Notes: generated by a model not told the origin, from the sequence alone. A DNA stretch of 64,000 nt from Candidatus Hydrogenisulfobacillus filiaventi (GCA_902809825.1 LR778114.1:1302001-1366000), one strand, 5' to 3'. Shown: positions 53,018 through 62,760, numbered from the stretch's first letter. Made by a program: numbers and translations.

Positions 53018-54088
53018 TCAATCCTCCGCCTGCAGGCGGCCGCCGGCCAGGAGCCGTCCCGCGGCGTCGTACCAGACCGCCACCTGCCCCGGGGCGACTG
53101 CCCACTGCGGCCGCGCAAATTCGATCCGGGCCCGGGACGGATCAGCCGGATCCGGGATCCAAACCGCGGGCACCGGCTCCATGTTGTAGCGTACCTTCAC
53201 CCAGCCCCGGCGCGGTTCCGGAAACGGATTTCCCAAGGGGTAGTGGACCGCCTCTACGACCGCCCGGCGGCGCTCCGCCTCCCGGCGGCGGCCGATGATC
53301 ACGCGGTTGCGGGCGGCGTCCAGTCCGACCACGTACCGGGGCTCGTCCGCAGTGATCCCCAGGCCCCGCCGCTGTCCCACCGTGAAGAAGGCCACCCCGG
53401 GATGCTGCCCCACCACCCGCCCCGCCGTGTCCACCATCTCCCCCGGGCGGGCGGCATCGGGCCGGTGGCGGCGGAGATAGGCGCGATAGTCGTTGCCGGG
53501 TACAAAGCAGAGCTCCTGGCTCTCGGCCTTGTCGGCCGTCGGGAGCCCCCGCCGGCGGACGTAGTCCCGTACCGCCGGCTTGAGCCACCCGCCGAGCGGG
53601 AACCGGACATGCGCCAGGTCCTCCTGGCCCAGGGTGTAGAGCAGGTAGCTCTGGTCCTTGGCGGTGTCCCGCGCCCGGGCCAGCACCCACCGGTCGGCCC
53701 CGAAGGGCTGCCGGCGCACGTAATGACCCGTCGCCACCAAGTCTGCCCCCTGCGCCGCCGCCCATTCCCACAGGGCCCCGAATTTGATGGCCCGGTTGCA
53801 GAGGGCACAGGGATTCGGGGTACGGCCGCCCAAATAGGCGGCCTCAAAGGGTTCGATCACAGCCTCCCGGAAGCGGCGGCGGACATCCACCACCGTATGA
53901 GGAATGCCCAGGGCTTTGGCCACTCGTTTGGCATCCGCCACCGCCCCCAGGGAGCAGCAGCCGTTATCGGCCCCGGGGGGCAGCTGCAGGAGGGTCACCC
54001 CCAGCACGGTGTGGCCCTGCTCCACAAGTAAAGCGGCGGCCGCCGAGGAGTCGACGCCGCCGCTCATGCCCACCACCACCACGGCCAC
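53018..54088 (-). CDS. mnmA: tRNA-specific 2-thiouridylase MnmA, 356 aa
   Basis: PP-loop GMSGGVDSS at the N terminus; the catalytic cysteine pair in TPNPCALCN and [11 protein letters not shown]/tRNA motif ATGHYVR. It forms 2-thiouridine at U34 of Lys, Glu and Gln tRNAs using persulfide from a cysteine desulfurase. GTG 54088 has GGGAGGG upstream and lies 2 bp after the Rrf2 stop. In most Firmicutes a desulfurase gene stands between the regulator and mnmA; here it is missing. Confidence 0.96.
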   Translation of the reverse strand: MAVVVVGMSGGVDSSAAAALLVEQGHTVLGVTLLQLPPGADNGCCSLGAVADAKRVAKALGIPHTVVDVRRRFREAVIEPFEAAYLGGRTPNPCALCNRAIKFGALWEWAAAQGADLVATGHYVRRQPFGADRWVLARARDTAKDQSYLLYTLGQEDLAHVRFPLGGWLKPAVRDYVRRRGLPTADKAESQELCFVPGNDYRAYLRRHRPDAARPGEMVDTAGRVVGQHPGVAFFTVGQRRGLGITADEPRYVVGLDAARNRVIIGRRREAERRRAVVEAVHYPLGNPFPEPRRGWVKVRYNMEPVPAVWIPDPADPSRARIEFARPQWAVAPGQVAVWYDAAGRLLAGGRLQAED

Positions 54089-54090
54089 GG

Positions 54091-54555
54091 CTACCCTCCC
54101 CCTGCCTGCACCACACGGGCCAGAAGCTTGTCCCGGACCGCCTCCTGCTGTTCCTCCACCAACTGTTGAAAGGTCATGGCGTCCATGGCGCCCAGCAGGG
54201 CGTCCTGCACCCGGCTCCAGACATCCGGGCCGATGCAGCGCCCGATCTCCGGGCAGCTGGAGGCCGCCTCGCTGGTGCAGTCGGCGATGCCGATTGGGCC
54301 CTCCAGCGCCCGCACCACGTCCCCCACGGAAATCTCCGCCGGCTGGCGGGCCAGGCGGTAGCCCCCCTGGGCCCCCCGTACCCCGACCACCAGGCCGGCG
54401 CGTTTGAGCGGCACCATCAGCTGCTCCAGATACTGCTCCGAGATGGCCTGGCGACGGGCGATGGCGGACACCGTCAGGGCGCCGTTGCCGTAATTCCGGG
54501 CCAGTTCGTAAACGGCCTTGACCCCATACCGTCCCTTGCTGGATACCCGCAACAC
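54091..54555 (-). CDS. Rrf2-family transcription regulator, IscR-like with three cysteines, 154 aa
   Basis: Winged helix: [31 protein letters not shown] and the wing [16 protein letters not shown]. Unlike CymR, which has no cluster, it has C93-x7-C101-x5-C107 ([19 protein letters not shown]), so an Fe-S cluster is plausible. Coupled to mnmA. It could be the sensor for the suf palindrome at 27565-27581. GTG 54555 is preferred (GGAGG 10 nt upstream); ATG 54588 would add 11 residues. Confidence 0.88.
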   Translation of the reverse strand: MLRVSSKGRYGVKAVYELARNYGNGALTVSAIARRQAISEQYLEQLMVPLKRAGLVVGVRGAQGGYRLARQPAEISVGDVVRALEGPIGIADCTSEAASSCPEIGRCIGPDVWSRVQDALLGAMDAMTFQQLVEEQQEAVRDKLLARVVQAGGG

Positions 54556-54633
54556 CCGGACCCCACCTCCCGTAGACAGCACGCCCATTTCACAATACCG
54601 CTTCCCGGGGGGGCTGGCAATCGCGAGCCGTTC

Positions 54634-56358
54634 TCAGTAGGAGCGTTCCTTGGGCGGGTAGCGGGTGATCACCACCGGCTCCTCCTCCCGCACCAGTCCG
54701 TCCGCCCCATCCGGGGTATAAAGGAAATGCTTGAGAAACCGGCTGTCATCCCGCGCCGGAAAATCGGTGCGGGCATGGGCCCCCCGGCTCTCCTCCCGGG
54801 CCAGGGCCCCGTCCACGATCACGCGGGCCAGGTCCAGCATGTAGCCCGTTTCCAGGAAGGCCAGCAGGTCGTAATTGAACAGGTCGCCGGTATCCATGAG
54901 GCTGGCACCCGCATAGCGTGCACGCAGCTCCTCAATGCGCCGGCGGGCCTCGGCCAGGCGGGGCCCGTCCCGGAAGGTGCCCACATAGTCGGTCATGGTC
55001 TGCCGCAGCTCGCGCCGGATGGAACCGTAATGCTCGCTGCCGGGCCCGGCCGGCCGCGCCTTGATGGCAGCGATGCGGGCCGCCTCTGCACTCAGGGCTT
55101 CCACGGGGAAGGGGACGGCCCCCTCGCGTTTGGCCCATTCCGCCGCGCCCAGCCCTGCCTGCCGCCCGAAGACCAGGGTATCCAGCAGGGAGTTGGCCCC
55201 CAGCCGGTTGGCTCCGTGCACGCTCACCGCCGCACACTCCCCGGCTGCGAAAAACCCCGGCAACCGGGTCTCCGCCCGCCGGTTGGTAGCGATGCCGCCC
55301 ATCATATAGTGCTGGCCCGGCTGGACCGGTACCGGCTCATGCACCGGGTTGATGCCTTTGTAGGTGAGGGAAAAGTCGTAAATCTCCGAGAGCCGGTGCC
55401 GGATGAGGTCCTCCCCCAGATGGCGCATGTCCAGCAGCACATAACCACCGGGGAACCCGCGCCCCTCCAGGATCTCGGTTTCGATGGCCCGGCTGACGAT
55501 GTCCCGGGGGGCCACCTCCATCAGCTTGGGGGCGTAGCGCGCCATAAACCGCTCGCCCTCCCGGTTGAGCAGGTAGGCCCCTTCGCCCCGCGCCCCTTCC
55601 GTGATCAGGACGTTCAACCCCGGCAGGGTGGTGGGGTGGAACTGGACAAACTCCATGTCCTTTAACGGCACCCCGGCCCGGAAGGCGATGGCCATCCCTT
55701 CCCCCGTATTAATGTAGGGATTGGTGGTGCGGGCGTACAGCATCCCGGCTCCCCCGGTCGCAAAGATGACCGCCTTGGCGCTCAGCCCGACCACCCGCCC
55801 GCTCTTGATCTCCAGCGCCACCACCCCGGCCACCCGCCCCCGGGACACGGCCAGGGAGAGGACGAAGAATTCCTCGAACACGCGGATGCGATGGTGGATA
55901 GACTGCTCAAACAGGGTCTGATAGAGGGCGCGTCCCGTCTTATCGGCCGCATAACAGGCCCGGGGATAGCCCTGACCGCCGAAGGAGCGCTGGGCGATGC
56001 GGCCGTCAGGACGGCGGGAGAAGAGGGTGCCCCAATGTTCCATTTCGTAGACCACCCGGGGGGCATCCTCGCACATGAATTCCACCGCGTCCTGGTCCGC
56101 CAGGTAGTCGCTGCCCTTGACGGTGTCGAACGCATGGTCCTCCCAGCGGTCCTGGGGATCAATGGCCGCATTGATTCCGCCCTGGGCGGCCACTGAATGG
56201 GAACGCACCGGGTACACCTTGCTCAAGACGGCGGTCTTGAGCGCCGGATCCACCGCCAGCGCCGCCCGCAGGCCGGCCAGGCCGGCGCCGACGATGAGCA
56301 CATCAAAGGTCTCTACAGGAGCGGTTGCTTCCAGCAGGCCGTCGGCCTCATGCGCCAT
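54634..56358 (-). CDS. sdhA: Succinate dehydrogenase/fumarate reductase flavoprotein subunit, 574 aa
   Basis: FAD-binding [15 protein letters not shown], the covalent-flavin histidine in [21 protein letters not shown], and the active-site Arg region with [12 protein letters not shown]. It oxidises succinate to fumarate on the inner membrane face. Last gene of sdhCDBA. ATG 56358 follows GTAGGAAG. Confidence 0.95.
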   Translation of the reverse strand: MAHEADGLLEATAPVETFDVLIVGAGLAGLRAALAVDPALKTAVLSKVYPVRSHSVAAQGGINAAIDPQDRWEDHAFDTVKGSDYLADQDAVEFMCEDAPRVVYEMEHWGTLFSRRPDGRIAQRSFGGQGYPRACYAADKTGRALYQTLFEQSIHHRIRVFEEFFVLSLAVSRGRVAGVVALEIKSGRVVGLSAKAVIFATGGAGMLYARTTNPYINTGEGMAIAFRAGVPLKDMEFVQFHPTTLPGLNVLITEGARGEGAYLLNREGERFMARYAPKLMEVAPRDIVSRAIETEILEGRGFPGGYVLLDMRHLGEDLIRHRLSEIYDFSLTYKGINPVHEPVPVQPGQHYMMGGIATNRRAETRLPGFFAAGECAAVSVHGANRLGANSLLDTLVFGRQAGLGAAEWAKREGAVPFPVEALSAEAARIAAIKARPAGPGSEHYGSIRRELRQTMTDYVGTFRDGPRLAEARRRIEELRARYAGASLMDTGDLFNYDLLAFLETGYMLDLARVIVDGALAREESRGAHARTDFPARDDSRFLKHFLYTPDGADGLVREEEPVVITRYPPKERSY

Positions 56359-56366
56359 GGTTCTTC

Positions 56367-57149
56367 CTACTTCCCTTCCGTATCTGCGCCGCGCGCGGCG
56401 GCCGGTATCCGCCGCCGGCCGCCGCCCAGACGGAACCGGACCATCTTGCGGCGCAGCTCCAGGATGCCGCGGGTGACAGGGATCCCCTTGGGGCAGGCAG
56501 CGGTGCAGTTGAAGGTCTGCCGGCAGCGCCACACCCCCTGCTGACCGCCTACCACCGGGGCCCGGGCAGCGGTGGCGGCGTCGCGGGGATCCACCTCAAA
56601 CCGGAAGGCCTTGATCAGGGCCTGGGGACCGAGGTACCCGTGGTCCTGCGCCACAATCGGGCATTCCGAGTAGCACACCCCGCAGAAGATGCAGTCGGAC
56701 GCCTTGGAGAGTTCGTCAAAGGCCTCCGGGGCCAGGATCATACGCCGCTCCTCGACCGGCTCCGGTTCCGCCGGATCCGGCTGCACCCAGGGATCCACCG
56801 CCCGGAAATGCTCCCAGAACTGCGCCTGATCCACCACCAGGTCCTTGACGTAGGGGAAGTTGCGCAGGGGCTCGAGGGTAATCACGGAACCCTGCCGCAG
56901 CAGGTCGCTGACCTGAGTCTTACACGCCAAGCGGGAACGCCCGTTGATGATCATCCCGTCCGATCCGCAGATGCCGGAGCGGCAGGAGGCCCGGAAGGCC
57001 AGGCTACCGTCCTGCTCCTCCCGGATCTTCATCAGGGCCGCCAGCACCACATCCCCCGGCTCCACCTCCACGGTGTAGTAGGCCCAGTAGGGTTCGTGAT
57101 CCCGGCCGGGATCGAAACGGAAGACCTTGAACGTGACCGGTTGCCCCAT
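56367..57149 (-). CDS. sdhB: Succinate dehydrogenase iron-sulfur subunit, 260 aa
   Basis: Three cluster sites: [2Fe-2S] [11 protein letters not shown]...C, [4Fe-4S] [12 protein letters not shown] and [3Fe-4S] [15 protein letters not shown]. It carries electrons from SdhA to the membrane subunits. The C-terminal tail is Arg-rich. sdhA follows after 8 bp. Confidence 0.96.
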   Translation of the reverse strand: MGQPVTFKVFRFDPGRDHEPYWAYYTVEVEPGDVVLAALMKIREEQDGSLAFRASCRSGICGSDGMIINGRSRLACKTQVSDLLRQGSVITLEPLRNFPYVKDLVVDQAQFWEHFRAVDPWVQPDPAEPEPVEERRMILAPEAFDELSKASDCIFCGVCYSECPIVAQDHGYLGPQALIKAFRFEVDPRDAATAARAPVVGGQQGVWRCRQTFNCTAACPKGIPVTRGILELRRKMVRFRLGGGRRRIPAAARGADTEGK

Positions 57150-57176
57150 CCCGCCATCGTCTCCTTCACAGGCGTG

Positions 57177-57578
57177 CTAGAACCGGAACAGGGGATGGCC
57201 CCAAAGGAAGGGGGACAGCACGTCCAGCCCGAACGCCACTGTCAGGACCCCCAGCACCCAAAGGCCGGCGGTGATGCGCCGCTGGGCAGCCGGGGTCCAA
57301 GGCAGGTCGAACAGCACGGTGCCTAGCCCGTTGAGGCCGTGATAGACCACCACCACCAGCAGGCCCACATCGACCACGACGTAAAAGGCGTGCAACAGCC
57401 GGGCCGCCACGGCCGCAAACGTGATCCGCGCCCCCAGGTGCAAAAAATGCTCAATCCAGAGATGCCCCAGCACCAGGAACAGCAGCAGGACCGCGCTCAC
57501 CCGCTGCAGCAGCCAGGGCCACAGGCCCTGACCCTGAGGCGGGGGGCTGCCGGCCCCGGTTTCGTCCGCCTGTGCCAC
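57177..57578 (-). CDS. sdhD: Succinate dehydrogenase membrane subunit SdhD, 133 aa
   Basis: Three membrane helices with histidines in VLGHLWIEHF and VVYHGLNGLGTVLFDL, the haem/quinone-side positions. GTG 57578 behind AAGGGAGGG is the start. With SdhC it forms the quinone-reducing anchor. Confidence 0.85.
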   Translation of the reverse strand: MAQADETGAGSPPPQGQGLWPWLLQRVSAVLLLFLVLGHLWIEHFLHLGARITFAAVAARLLHAFYVVVDVGLLVVVVYHGLNGLGTVLFDLPWTPAAQRRITAGLWVLGVLTVAFGLDVLSPFLWGHPLFRF

Positions 57579-57604
57579 ACCGGATCCCTCCCTTGCCAGG
57601 CCCC

Positions 57605-58003
57605 TTAGGCCGTCGGCAGCAGCGCGGCGGCCGCCGCCACCAGGAGCGCGGCTCCCAGGGCCATCAGGACCCAGAACACCGTCTCCTGCCGGTCCACCCA
57701 CATCCCCAGGTCGAGCAGCATGATGCGGATGCCGTTCAGAGCGTGATACAGGATGAGGGCGAACAGGACCAGGTCGGCCGCCAGGAAGGGCGGACTGGTC
57801 AGCACCGCCACCACCCGGTTGAAGGCCGCCTCCCCGCCCCGCCAGATGGCCGAGGACAGGACAATCAGATGGAAATACAGGTAGGCCAGAATCAGGAGGC
57901 CGCTCACCCGATGCAGCCACCAGGCCCAGGTGCCGGTCCGGTAGGCCGCGCGCGCCCGCGCTGCCCGCCGCTCCACGCGCGCCGGGGCCTCGCGTCGCAC
58001 CAT
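57605..58003 (-). CDS. sdhC: Succinate dehydrogenase cytochrome b556 subunit SdhC, 132 aa
   Basis: Three membrane helices; HRVSGLLILAYLYFHLIVL and LYHALNGIRIMLLDLG are the SdhC quinone and haem-b motifs. ATG 58003 lies 3 bp after the rarA stop and has GAGGAGGAGG upstream, so sdh may be transcribed with rarA. Confidence 0.9.
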   Translation of the reverse strand: MVRREAPARVERRAARARAAYRTGTWAWWLHRVSGLLILAYLYFHLIVLSSAIWRGGEAAFNRVVAVLTSPPFLAADLVLFALILYHALNGIRIMLLDLGMWVDRQETVFWVLMALGAALLVAAAAALLPTA

Positions 58004-58005
58004 GT

Positions 58006-59382
58006 TTACCCCTCCTCCTCGGTCGCAGCCGCCGGGCCGGCGCGGCGGGCCTGATCCCGAGCCCGGGCCGCCCGCCAGGCCGCCAGCCGTTCCGCCACCG
58101 CCGCCTCGGCCCCTTCAGCGGACGGCTGGTAGAGCTCGAGCCCCTCGAGCTCCGGCGGCAGATGGGGATCGGGCAGGAAATGGCCGGGCGCCGTATGCGG
58201 ATACCGGTAGCTGCCGTCCCCGCCCAGCCCCGGCCGCCGCAGGAAGTCCGGCACCGGGGCTGCCGGGTGCCGCTTGACCGCCTCGTCCATGCGCTCCAGG
58301 GCAGCCACCACGCTGTTAGACTTCGGGGCTGTGGCCAGGTAGACGGTAGCCATGGCGATGGGGATGCGCGCTTCCGGCAGGCCCACCGCCTCCAGGGCCG
58401 TCCAGGCCGCCTGCGCCACCACCAGCCCCAGGGGGTCCGCCAAGCCGATGTCCTCCGCCGCATGCACCAGGATGCGGCGGACGATAAAGCGGGGATCCTC
58501 ACCCCCCGCCAGCATGCGCCCCAACCAGTATAGCGCAGCGTCGGGATCGGACCCCCGAATGCTCTTGATATAGGCCGAAATCAGGTCGTAATGGGCATCC
58601 CCCGCCCGGTCGTGGTAATGAGGCGCCTCCTGCCAGACCTGCTCCAGGTCCTCCAGGGTCAAGCGGGGAGGCCGGCGCCGGCGGGCGCGGTCCGCCACCC
58701 GTTCCAGGATGGTGAGGGCCAGCCGGGCGTCGCCGCCGGCCCGGGCGGCGATGGCCGCCGGCAGGGCCGGATCCCGCTCCACCTCGCCCGGTAGCCATTC
58801 CGCCCGCCGGGCCCAGGCCCGCTCCAGCACCGCCGCCACCGCGGCCGGGTCCAACGGCCGGAAGCGCACCGGCAGCACCCGCGACAGGAGTGCCGGCTCC
58901 ACGCTGACCCAGGGATTTTCGGAGGTCGCCCCGATCAGCGCGACGGTGCCGTCTTCCACATGCGGCAGCAGGGCATCCTGCTGGACCCGGGTGAAACGGT
59001 GGATCTCGTCAATGAAGAGCACCGTCCCCCGGCCCTCCAGCTCCCAGCGTTCCCGGGCGGCCGCCACCACCTGCCGCAGGTCGGTGACGGTGGCCTCCAC
59101 CGCCGACAGGCGCACGAACGCCTGCCGAGCGGCTCGGGCCACGATTTCCGCCGCGCTGGTCTTGCCGGTCCCGGGCGGCCCGTAAAACAACGCGGGCCGC
59201 ACCCGGCCCTCCTCCACCATCACCCGCAGGATCCCGTCCGGCCCGGTAAGCGCTTCCTGGCCCTCCAGCTCCTCCAGGGTGCGGGGACGCAAGCGCCAGG
59301 GTAACGGGGCCGCCCGTTCCCGGTCCTGCCGTCCCTGCTCCGTAAACAGATCGGGTCCTGATCCCGTGCGCCGTCGCGTCAC
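58006..59382 (-). CDS. rarA: Replication-associated recombination protein RarA (MgsA), 458 aa
   Basis: AAA+ ATPase: Walker A GPPGTGKT (68-75), Walker B LFIDEIHR, sensor 1 IGATSENPW, and the RarA C-terminal DAHYDLISAYIKSIRGSDPDAALYW tetramerisation region. It acts at stalled replication forks. GTG 59382. In B. subtilis (yrvN) it lies beside cymR and the 6S RNA, as in this window. Confidence 0.95.
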   Translation of the reverse strand: MTRRRTGSGPDLFTEQGRQDRERAAPLPWRLRPRTLEELEGQEALTGPDGILRVMVEEGRVRPALFYGPPGTGKTSAAEIVARAARQAFVRLSAVEATVTDLRQVVAAARERWELEGRGTVLFIDEIHRFTRVQQDALLPHVEDGTVALIGATSENPWVSVEPALLSRVLPVRFRPLDPAAVAAVLERAWARRAEWLPGEVERDPALPAAIAARAGGDARLALTILERVADRARRRRPPRLTLEDLEQVWQEAPHYHDRAGDAHYDLISAYIKSIRGSDPDAALYWLGRMLAGGEDPRFIVRRILVHAAEDIGLADPLGLVVAQAAWTALEAVGLPEARIPIAMATVYLATAPKSNSVVAALERMDEAVKRHPAAPVPDFLRRPGLGGDGSYRYPHTAPGHFLPDPHLPPELEGLELYQPSAEGAEAAVAERLAAWRAARARDQARRAGPAAATEEEG

Positions 59383-59412
59383 GGCCGCCCCCGTTTCCGA
59401 CCCCGGCGGCCT

Positions 59413-59742
59413 TTATTGCGCCAGGCCCAGCCGCTTAAGCAGGTGGGCCCGCGGCAGCACCCCCACCACCCGCTGCACCTCCCGCCCGCCTTCGAAGCGG
59501 ATGATGGTGGGGATGCTCATGACCCCGTACTCGGCCGCCAGATTGGGGTTCTCATCCACATTGACCTTGGCCACTTTAATCTGACCCTGGCGCTCCCGCG
59601 CCACTTCCTCCAACGCCGGCGAGACCATGCGGCAGGGCACGCACCAGGGTGCCCAAAAATCCACCAGCACCGGCACCGGGGACTGCCGCACCTCGGTGTC
59701 GAAGTTCGCTTCCCCCACCGCGACGATGGTTTCGCCCGCCAT
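59413..59742 (-). CDS. trxA: Thioredoxin, 109 aa, with a WCVPC active site
   Basis: Standard-length thioredoxin fold, VLVDFWAPWC34-VP-C37, and cis-Pro in SIPTIIRF. The usual WCGPC has Val for Gly, which may shift redox potential or partner choice. GAGGAGG precedes ATG 59742. It lies 30 bp upstream of rarA and could start that transcript. Confidence 0.93.
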   Translation of the reverse strand: MAGETIVAVGEANFDTEVRQSPVPVLVDFWAPWCVPCRMVSPALEEVARERQGQIKVAKVNVDENPNLAAEYGVMSIPTIIRFEGGREVQRVVGVLPRAHLLKRLGLAQ

Positions 59743-59853
59743 GCTCGTCCTCCTCGTTCACCGTTCATCCCTGCCCCACCAGGGGTACCATCGTCATCTT
59801 AGCAATTTCCCGGCCGGCCGTACGCGTTGTAGGGAAAGACGCAATGTTTGAAC

Positions 59854-59881
59854 AAAAAAGGGAGCCTTCCCGGGCTCCCTT
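59854..59881 (-). terminator. Terminator of the 6S-like RNA
   Basis: Minus strand: AAGGGAGCC/GGCTCCCTT 9-bp stem, 6-nt loop, T-run of six. Also lies 112 bp upstream of trxA. Confidence 0.92.
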
Positions 59882-60088
59882 CCTGAATACCCCGCCTATG
59901 CCGTGTCACCGAAGTTTTGAACCTGCGCGCTCGCAGGTGGGCGCCTCCGGCCGGCTTTCGCAGTCCCCTGGCGTTCTTGCGAACGGGGGCAGGACGGCCA
60001 CCGTCCTGGATCAGGCTCCCTATGTTTTGGTGTTGGCTCAAAACATATCGGACCGGATCACGCGCATCGCAGGGCTTCCGTCCGTCGC
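59854..60088 (-). ncRNA. ssrS: Candidate 6S RNA
   Basis: A transcript bounded by a consensus promoter (60095-60123) and a terminator (59854-59881), without a coding frame. It has a rod-like design: an inner closing stem ATGCgCGTG (60059-60067) with CACGGCAT (59898-59905), and an 8-bp hairpin ATGTTTTG/CAAAACAT around AGCCAACAC, followed by AGGGAGCC. The UUUUGAGCCAACA...AGGGAGCC block is what I remember from Firmicutes 6S RNAs. Synteny agrees: B. subtilis bsrA lies between aspS and rarA. 6S RNA binds sigma-A RNA polymerase and tunes it in stationary phase. Length (about 235 nt with terminator) is somewhat long. Confidence 0.75.
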
Positions 60089-60094
60089 GGGCTC

Positions 60095-60123
60095 ATTATA
60101 CGCCCCGCCGGGCCCCCTGGCAA
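60095..60123 (-). promoter_or_regulatory. Sigma-A promoter of the 6S-like RNA
   Basis: Minus strand: TTGCCA (60118-60123), 17-nt spacer, consensus TATAAT (60095-60100). The strongest promoter in the window. Confidence 0.88.
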
Positions 60124-60162
60124 GGGAGGCGCGTCAGCGCCCCCCTGGCCGGGCGGGACCGG

Positions 60163-60411
60163 TTATTGCAGCTCCTCCTTGGCCATCCGCGCCACCAGGT
60201 CCGCCAGGACCTCCTTGTCGTGCTGACCGGCCGCCTGCCACAGGCGCTTGGCGATCTGGTCCTGGACGGTCTTGGGTTCGACGCCGCTCTGCAGCATGGC
60301 GTCCCCCATCTCGATAATGTCCTGCTTGACGTCCACGGAGCCGTTGGCCATACGCTGGGTCACGCGACTCTTCAGCTCCTCGAACGACTGCGGAACCTCG
60401 GCTTGGCTCAC
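60163..60411 (-). CDS. Small acidic helical protein, 82 aa
   Basis: Predicted helical throughout, no membrane segment or cysteine. GTG 60411 has GAGGAGGG upstream. I know no family. It ends 40 bp before the 6S-like promoter. Confidence 0.65.
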   Translation of the reverse strand: MSQAEVPQSFEELKSRVTQRMANGSVDVKQDIIEMGDAMLQSGVEPKTVQDQIAKRLWQAAGQHDKEVLADLVARMAKEELQ

Positions 60412-60673
60412 GATGCGCCCTCCTCTCTGCAATCCGGGGCGCCGGGCGCCCGGGCTACCGCCCCGTCCCGGAGCCCGGCGGCCGGCCGGCGCCAGCGGCG
60501 GGCAACCGCACCCGCGGGCGTCCCGCCTGCCCCCTAACATGTACAGCCCCCGACCCCTTCATGCAGGCAGCCGGCGCATAGGCCGCGGCCCACGGGGGCA
60601 TGCTGCCCGGGAGGCGCCCGGAACCGGACCCGACCGTCCGCCGGCGCCGCGAGGACAAAAGGAGGCGAAACCC

Positions 60674-61006
60674 GTGAACTGGGTCGGTGCAATCGTCCGA
60701 TTCCTGGTGGCAACCCTGGTGCTGATGCTGCTGGGGTACGTGGTGCCGGGATTCACGCCCCTCACGTTCTGGTCCGCCCTGCTGGCTGCGATCGTCATTG
60801 CCCTGCTGGGCTATGTAATTGAGGCCCTGTTCGGACGCAACAACTCCCCTTACGGGCGCGGGCTGGTGGGATTCCTGGTTTCGGCCGCCGTCATCTGGGT
60901 GGCGCAGGCGGTGGTGCCGGGCATGCACGTCACCATCCTGGGGGCCCTGATTGCCGCCTTCCTCATCGGGCTGGTCGACCTGTTCGTGCCGACCGCGGTG
61001 CGTTAA
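60674..61006 (+). CDS. Phage-holin-family-4-like (YvlD-type) membrane protein, 110 aa
   Basis: Four hydrophobic segments with the pattern LLGYVVPGFTPLTFWSALLAAIVIALL and VVPGMHVTILGALIAAFLIGLVDLFVP (each quoted as a short stretch), as in YvlD and 'phage holin family 4' proteins. These are chromosomal in Firmicutes and not evidence of a prophage. GTG 60674 follows AAAAGGAGG. Ends overlapping the aspS stop by 4 bp (convergent). Confidence 0.82.
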   Translation: MNWVGAIVRFLVATLVLMLLGYVVPGFTPLTFWSALLAAIVIALLGYVIEALFGRNNSPYGRGLVGFLVSAAVIWVAQAVVPGMHVTILGALIAAFLIGLVDLFVPTAVR

Positions 61007-62760
61007 GCGCGACCGCGGTCCCGGATCAGGGTCAGGCCCAGCTCCCGCAGCTGCCGGGGGTCCACCGGGGCTGGCGCCTCCATCAGCGGGTCGGTACCGC
61101 TGGCCGTCTTGGGGAAGGCGATCACCTCGCGGATGGTACGGGCGCCCACCATCAGCATGACCAGCCGGTCCAGGCCGAAGGCGATCCCGCCATGCGGCGG
61201 GGCGCCGTATTGGAAGGCCCGCACCAGGAACCCGAACTTTTCCTCGATTTCCTGGTCCCCCAGGCCGAGGATGGCGAAGATACGCCGCTGGAGGCCGGGA
61301 TCATAGATGCGCAGGCTGCCGGAGGCCAGCTCTACCCCGTTGAGGACCACATCGTAGGCCTCGGCCCGGCAGGCGAGGGGATCCGACTCCAGGCGCTCCC
61401 AATCCGCCTCCTTGGGCATGGTGAAGGGATGGTGCATAGCGGTCAGGCGCTGTTCCTCCTGGGACCATTCGAACATGGGGAAATCGGTTACCCAGAGGAA
61501 GCGCCAGCCCTCCTCCAGGCGCCCCAGGGCCTGGGCCGCCTCCACCCGCAGGCTGCCGGCGGCCGCCAGCACCTCCGCCTCCGGGCCCGCCGCCACCAGC
61601 AACCCGTCGCCGGGACGCAGGCCCGCCACCGTACCCAAGGTGGCCATGCCATCCTCGCCCAACCATTTGCCGGCCGAACTACGCCAGCCGTCGCCCTCGC
61701 GCAGAATCCAGACCAGCCCCCCCAGTCCCAGCGCGCGGGCCCGCTCCACCCAGGCATCCAGTTCGCGGCGGGAAGGATGCCAGTCCGGGATGCGCACCCC
61801 GCTCACCGCGGGGGCTTCCCGCAAAAGACTCCAGCCCAGTTCCCGGCTGGCGGCGGTCAGGTCCACCAGGGGCGGCCCCGCCCGCAGGTCGGGCTTGTCG
61901 GAGCCGTACAGGCGCATGGCCTCGGCGTAGGTCATGCGCGGCATGGGGCCGGGATCGGTCCCCAGCGTCGTGCGGAAGACCGTCCGGATCATCCGTTCCA
62001 TGAGCTCCAGGATTTCATCCCGGCTCATGAAGGACATCTCCACGTCCAGCTGCGTGAATTCCGGCTGGCGATCGGCCCGCAGGTCCTCATCCCGGAAGGC
62101 CTTGACGATCTGGTAATAGCGGTCGAAGCCGGCCACCATCAGCAGCTGCTTGAAGATCTGGGGGCTCTGGGGCAGGGCGTAGAAGTGCCCCGGCTGCAGG
62201 CGGCTGGGGACCAGGAAGTCGCGGGCCCCTTCCGGGGTGGAACGGGCCAGGGCAGGGGTTTCCACCTCCCAGAAGCCCTCCGCGGCAAAGAAGTCGCGCA
62301 TGGCACGGATGACGTGGTCGCGCATGCGGAAATGGGCCTGCAGTTCCGGCCGCCGCAGGTCGATGTAACGGTAGCGGAGGCGGACCAGCTCGTCCACCCC
62401 CTCCGCGCTCTCCTGGGGCAGGAAAGGCGGGGTGCGGGACTCGGCATAGACGTGGATCTCCGCCGCTTCCACCTCCACCGTGCCGGTGGACAGGTCGGGG
62501 TTGGCCATGCCCGGGGGACGCAGGCGCACGGTGCCCCGCACCCGGACCACGTATTCCAGCCGCAGCCGTTCCGCAGCCGCGAACGCCTCCGCCCGTTCGG
62601 GTGTAACCACCACCTGGACAATCCCGCTGCGATCCCGGAGGTCGATGAAAATGAGGCCGCCGTGGTCCCGCCGCCGATGCACCCAGCCCGCCACGGTCAC
62701 CTCGCGGCCGGCCAGCGCCTCCCCGATTTCGCCTGCATAAACCGTCCGATGTACGCCCAT
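61003..62760 (-). CDS. aspS: Aspartyl-tRNA synthetase, bacterial type, 585 aa
   Basis: OB anticodon domain (VAGWVHRRRDHGGLIFIDLRDRSG), class II motifs (RYRYIDLRR, FRDEDLRADRQPEFTQLDVEMSF, GIAFGLDRL) and the bacterial GAD insertion. It may be non-discriminating (also charging tRNA-Asn), which sequence alone does not decide. ATG 62760. No hisS lies upstream. Confidence 0.96.
   Translation of the reverse strand: MGVHRTVYAGEIGEALAGREVTVAGWVHRRRDHGGLIFIDLRDRSGIVQVVVTPERAEAFAAAERLRLEYVVRVRGTVRLRPPGMANPDLSTGTVEVEAAEIHVYAESRTPPFLPQESAEGVDELVRLRYRYIDLRRPELQAHFRMRDHVIRAMRDFFAAEGFWEVETPALARSTPEGARDFLVPSRLQPGHFYALPQSPQIFKQLLMVAGFDRYYQIVKAFRDEDLRADRQPEFTQLDVEMSFMSRDEILELMERMIRTVFRTTLGTDPGPMPRMTYAEAMRLYGSDKPDLRAGPPLVDLTAASRELGWSLLREAPAVSGVRIPDWHPSRRELDAWVERARALGLGGLVWILREGDGWRSSAGKWLGEDGMATLGTVAGLRPGDGLLVAAGPEAEVLAAAGSLRVEAAQALGRLEEGWRFLWVTDFPMFEWSQEEQRLTAMHHPFTMPKEADWERLESDPLACRAEAYDVVLNGVELASGSLRIYDPGLQRRIFAILGLGDQEIEEKFGFLVRAFQYGAPPHGGIAFGLDRLVMLMVGARTIREVIAFPKTASGTDPLMEAPAPVDPRQLRELGLTLIRDRGRA

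Noticed and set aside
60674-61006. Prophage remnant suggested by the holin-like gene
   Set aside because: The family (YvlD/holin 4) is a normal chromosomal membrane protein; no other phage gene is near.
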